From Oxalobacteraceae bacterium (lineage in GTDB: Bacteria > Pseudomonadota > Gammaproteobacteria > Burkholderiales > Burkholderiaceae_D): DNA of 5,348 nt. The notes below the pieces were generated by a model. The model searched no databases. It had not been told where the DNA came from and worked only from the letters and a program-made list of their open reading frames with translations. The stretch spans positions 1 through 5,348 of the forward strand of contig PKWO01000130.1 of assembly GCA_003132085.1 (NCBI GenBank). The letters run 5' to 3'. Positions 4,919 to 5,348 of the stretch are shown here, piece by piece. The first letter of the stretch is position 1, and every line of letters starts with the position of its first letter. A program made the translations under genes and the position numbers.

Positions 4919-5348
4919 ATGAATGATTTAATGGACCTGCCGGCAGATGCGGCCGAGGTTGCACCGGCATTGAGTTTCAAGCAGGCGGAAAAAATCGCCT
5001 ACGAAAACAATAAATTGCACAGACGCCTGTGCCGCCAGGTCGGGCAGGCGATCGGCGACTTCAACATGATAGAAGAAGGCGACCGGGTGATGGTGTGCCT
5101 ATCCGGCGGCAAGGATAGTTACGGCTTGCTCGACATTCTGCTCGTCTTGCGCGAACGGGCGCCGATCAATTTCGACATCATTGCCGTCAATCTCGACCAG
5201 AAGCAACCGAACTTTCCCGACCATGTGCTGCCCGAATACCTGACCAAACTGGGCGTGCCGTTTCATATTGAAAACCAGGATACCTACAGCATCGTCAAAC
5301 GCGTTATCCCGGAAGGCAAGACGACTTGTTCGCTCTGCTCGCGCCTGC
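4919..5348 (+). CDS. ttcA: tRNA 2-thiocytidine biosynthesis protein TtcA, N-terminal part
   Basis: TtcA activates C32 of certain tRNAs by adenylation and thiolates it to 2-thiocytidine, using an iron-sulfur cluster. The first 143 residues are seen; the gene runs off the window. The PP-loop SGGKDS is at 62-67 after the strand VMVCL. NLDQKQPNFP follows at 91-100, and the first cluster CxxC is C137/C140 in TTCSLCSRL. N-terminal residues 21-50, with helix KQAEKIAYENNKLHRRL, fit the family. The start at 4919 is supported by AAGG six bases upstream (4909-4912). ATG at 4915 is out of frame and ends after three codons, and ATG at 4931 (M5) is a secondary option. The later second CxxC cannot be checked here. 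Confidence 0.95.
   Translation, partial: MNDLMDLPADAAEVAPALSFKQAEKIAYENNKLHRRLCRQVGQAIGDFNMIEEGDRVMVCLSGGKDSYGLLDILLVLRERAPINFDIIAVNLDQKQPNFPDHVLPEYLTKLGVPFHIENQDTYSIVKRVIPEGKTTCSLCSRL

Noticed and set aside
4915..4926. ATG-AAT-GAA-TGA mini frame overlapping the ttcA start
   Set aside because: The ribosome site is only two bases from this ATG, too close for use, and the ATG at 4919 is well placed; it is a by-product of the repeated ATGA bases.

Overview
The window looks like chromosomal DNA of a betaproteobacterium, probably order Burkholderiales and possibly Oxalobacteraceae. This is inferred from the GC-rich codon use of most genes and from the neighbourhood MidA-type methyltransferase / SDR / folB / ttcA. 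The genus cannot be fixed from sequence alone. No tRNA, rRNA, CRISPR array, transposase or integrase was seen.

Layout. Positions 1-266 hold the 3' end of an unrecognised, AT-rich, glutamine-rich gene on the + strand. A 254-base convergent gap (267-520) with several inverted repeats follows. Then come three genes on the - strand, read right to left: a class I SAM-dependent methyltransferase of the MidA/NDUFAF7 (DUF185) family (3434-2274), a small DUF2905 membrane protein (2208-2011), and a membrane-bound GGDEF diguanylate cyclase (1771-521). The 239-base region upstream of the cyclase carries two candidate promoters and an overlapping set of palindromes. A 39-base spacer separates the methyltransferase from the divergent + strand genes: a pteridine-reductase-like SDR (3474-4253), dihydroneopterin aldolase folB (4290-4688), a 230-base gap with a clear -10 box, and the first 143 codons of ttcA (4919 to the window end).

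Function. The SDR and FolB form a plausible pterin/folate operon: FolB makes and epimerises hydroxymethyl-dihydropterin precursors, and the SDR has the residues expected for reducing dihydro- to tetrahydropterins. TtcA is a tRNA 2-thiocytidine enzyme with its own promoter. The cyclase makes c-di-GMP and appears catalytically intact, with a product-inhibition site. The methyltransferase and DUF2905 protein are probably co-transcribed; the substrate of the former and the role of the latter are unknown.

Most genes are ordinary housekeeping or signalling genes, and I found no convincing new multi-gene system. The points most worth a second look are the palindrome set in the putative cyclase promoter, the hairpins whose loops hold the stop codons of both convergent genes, the TAG-only in-frame separation of the SDR and folB, and the AT-rich unknown gene at the left edge.
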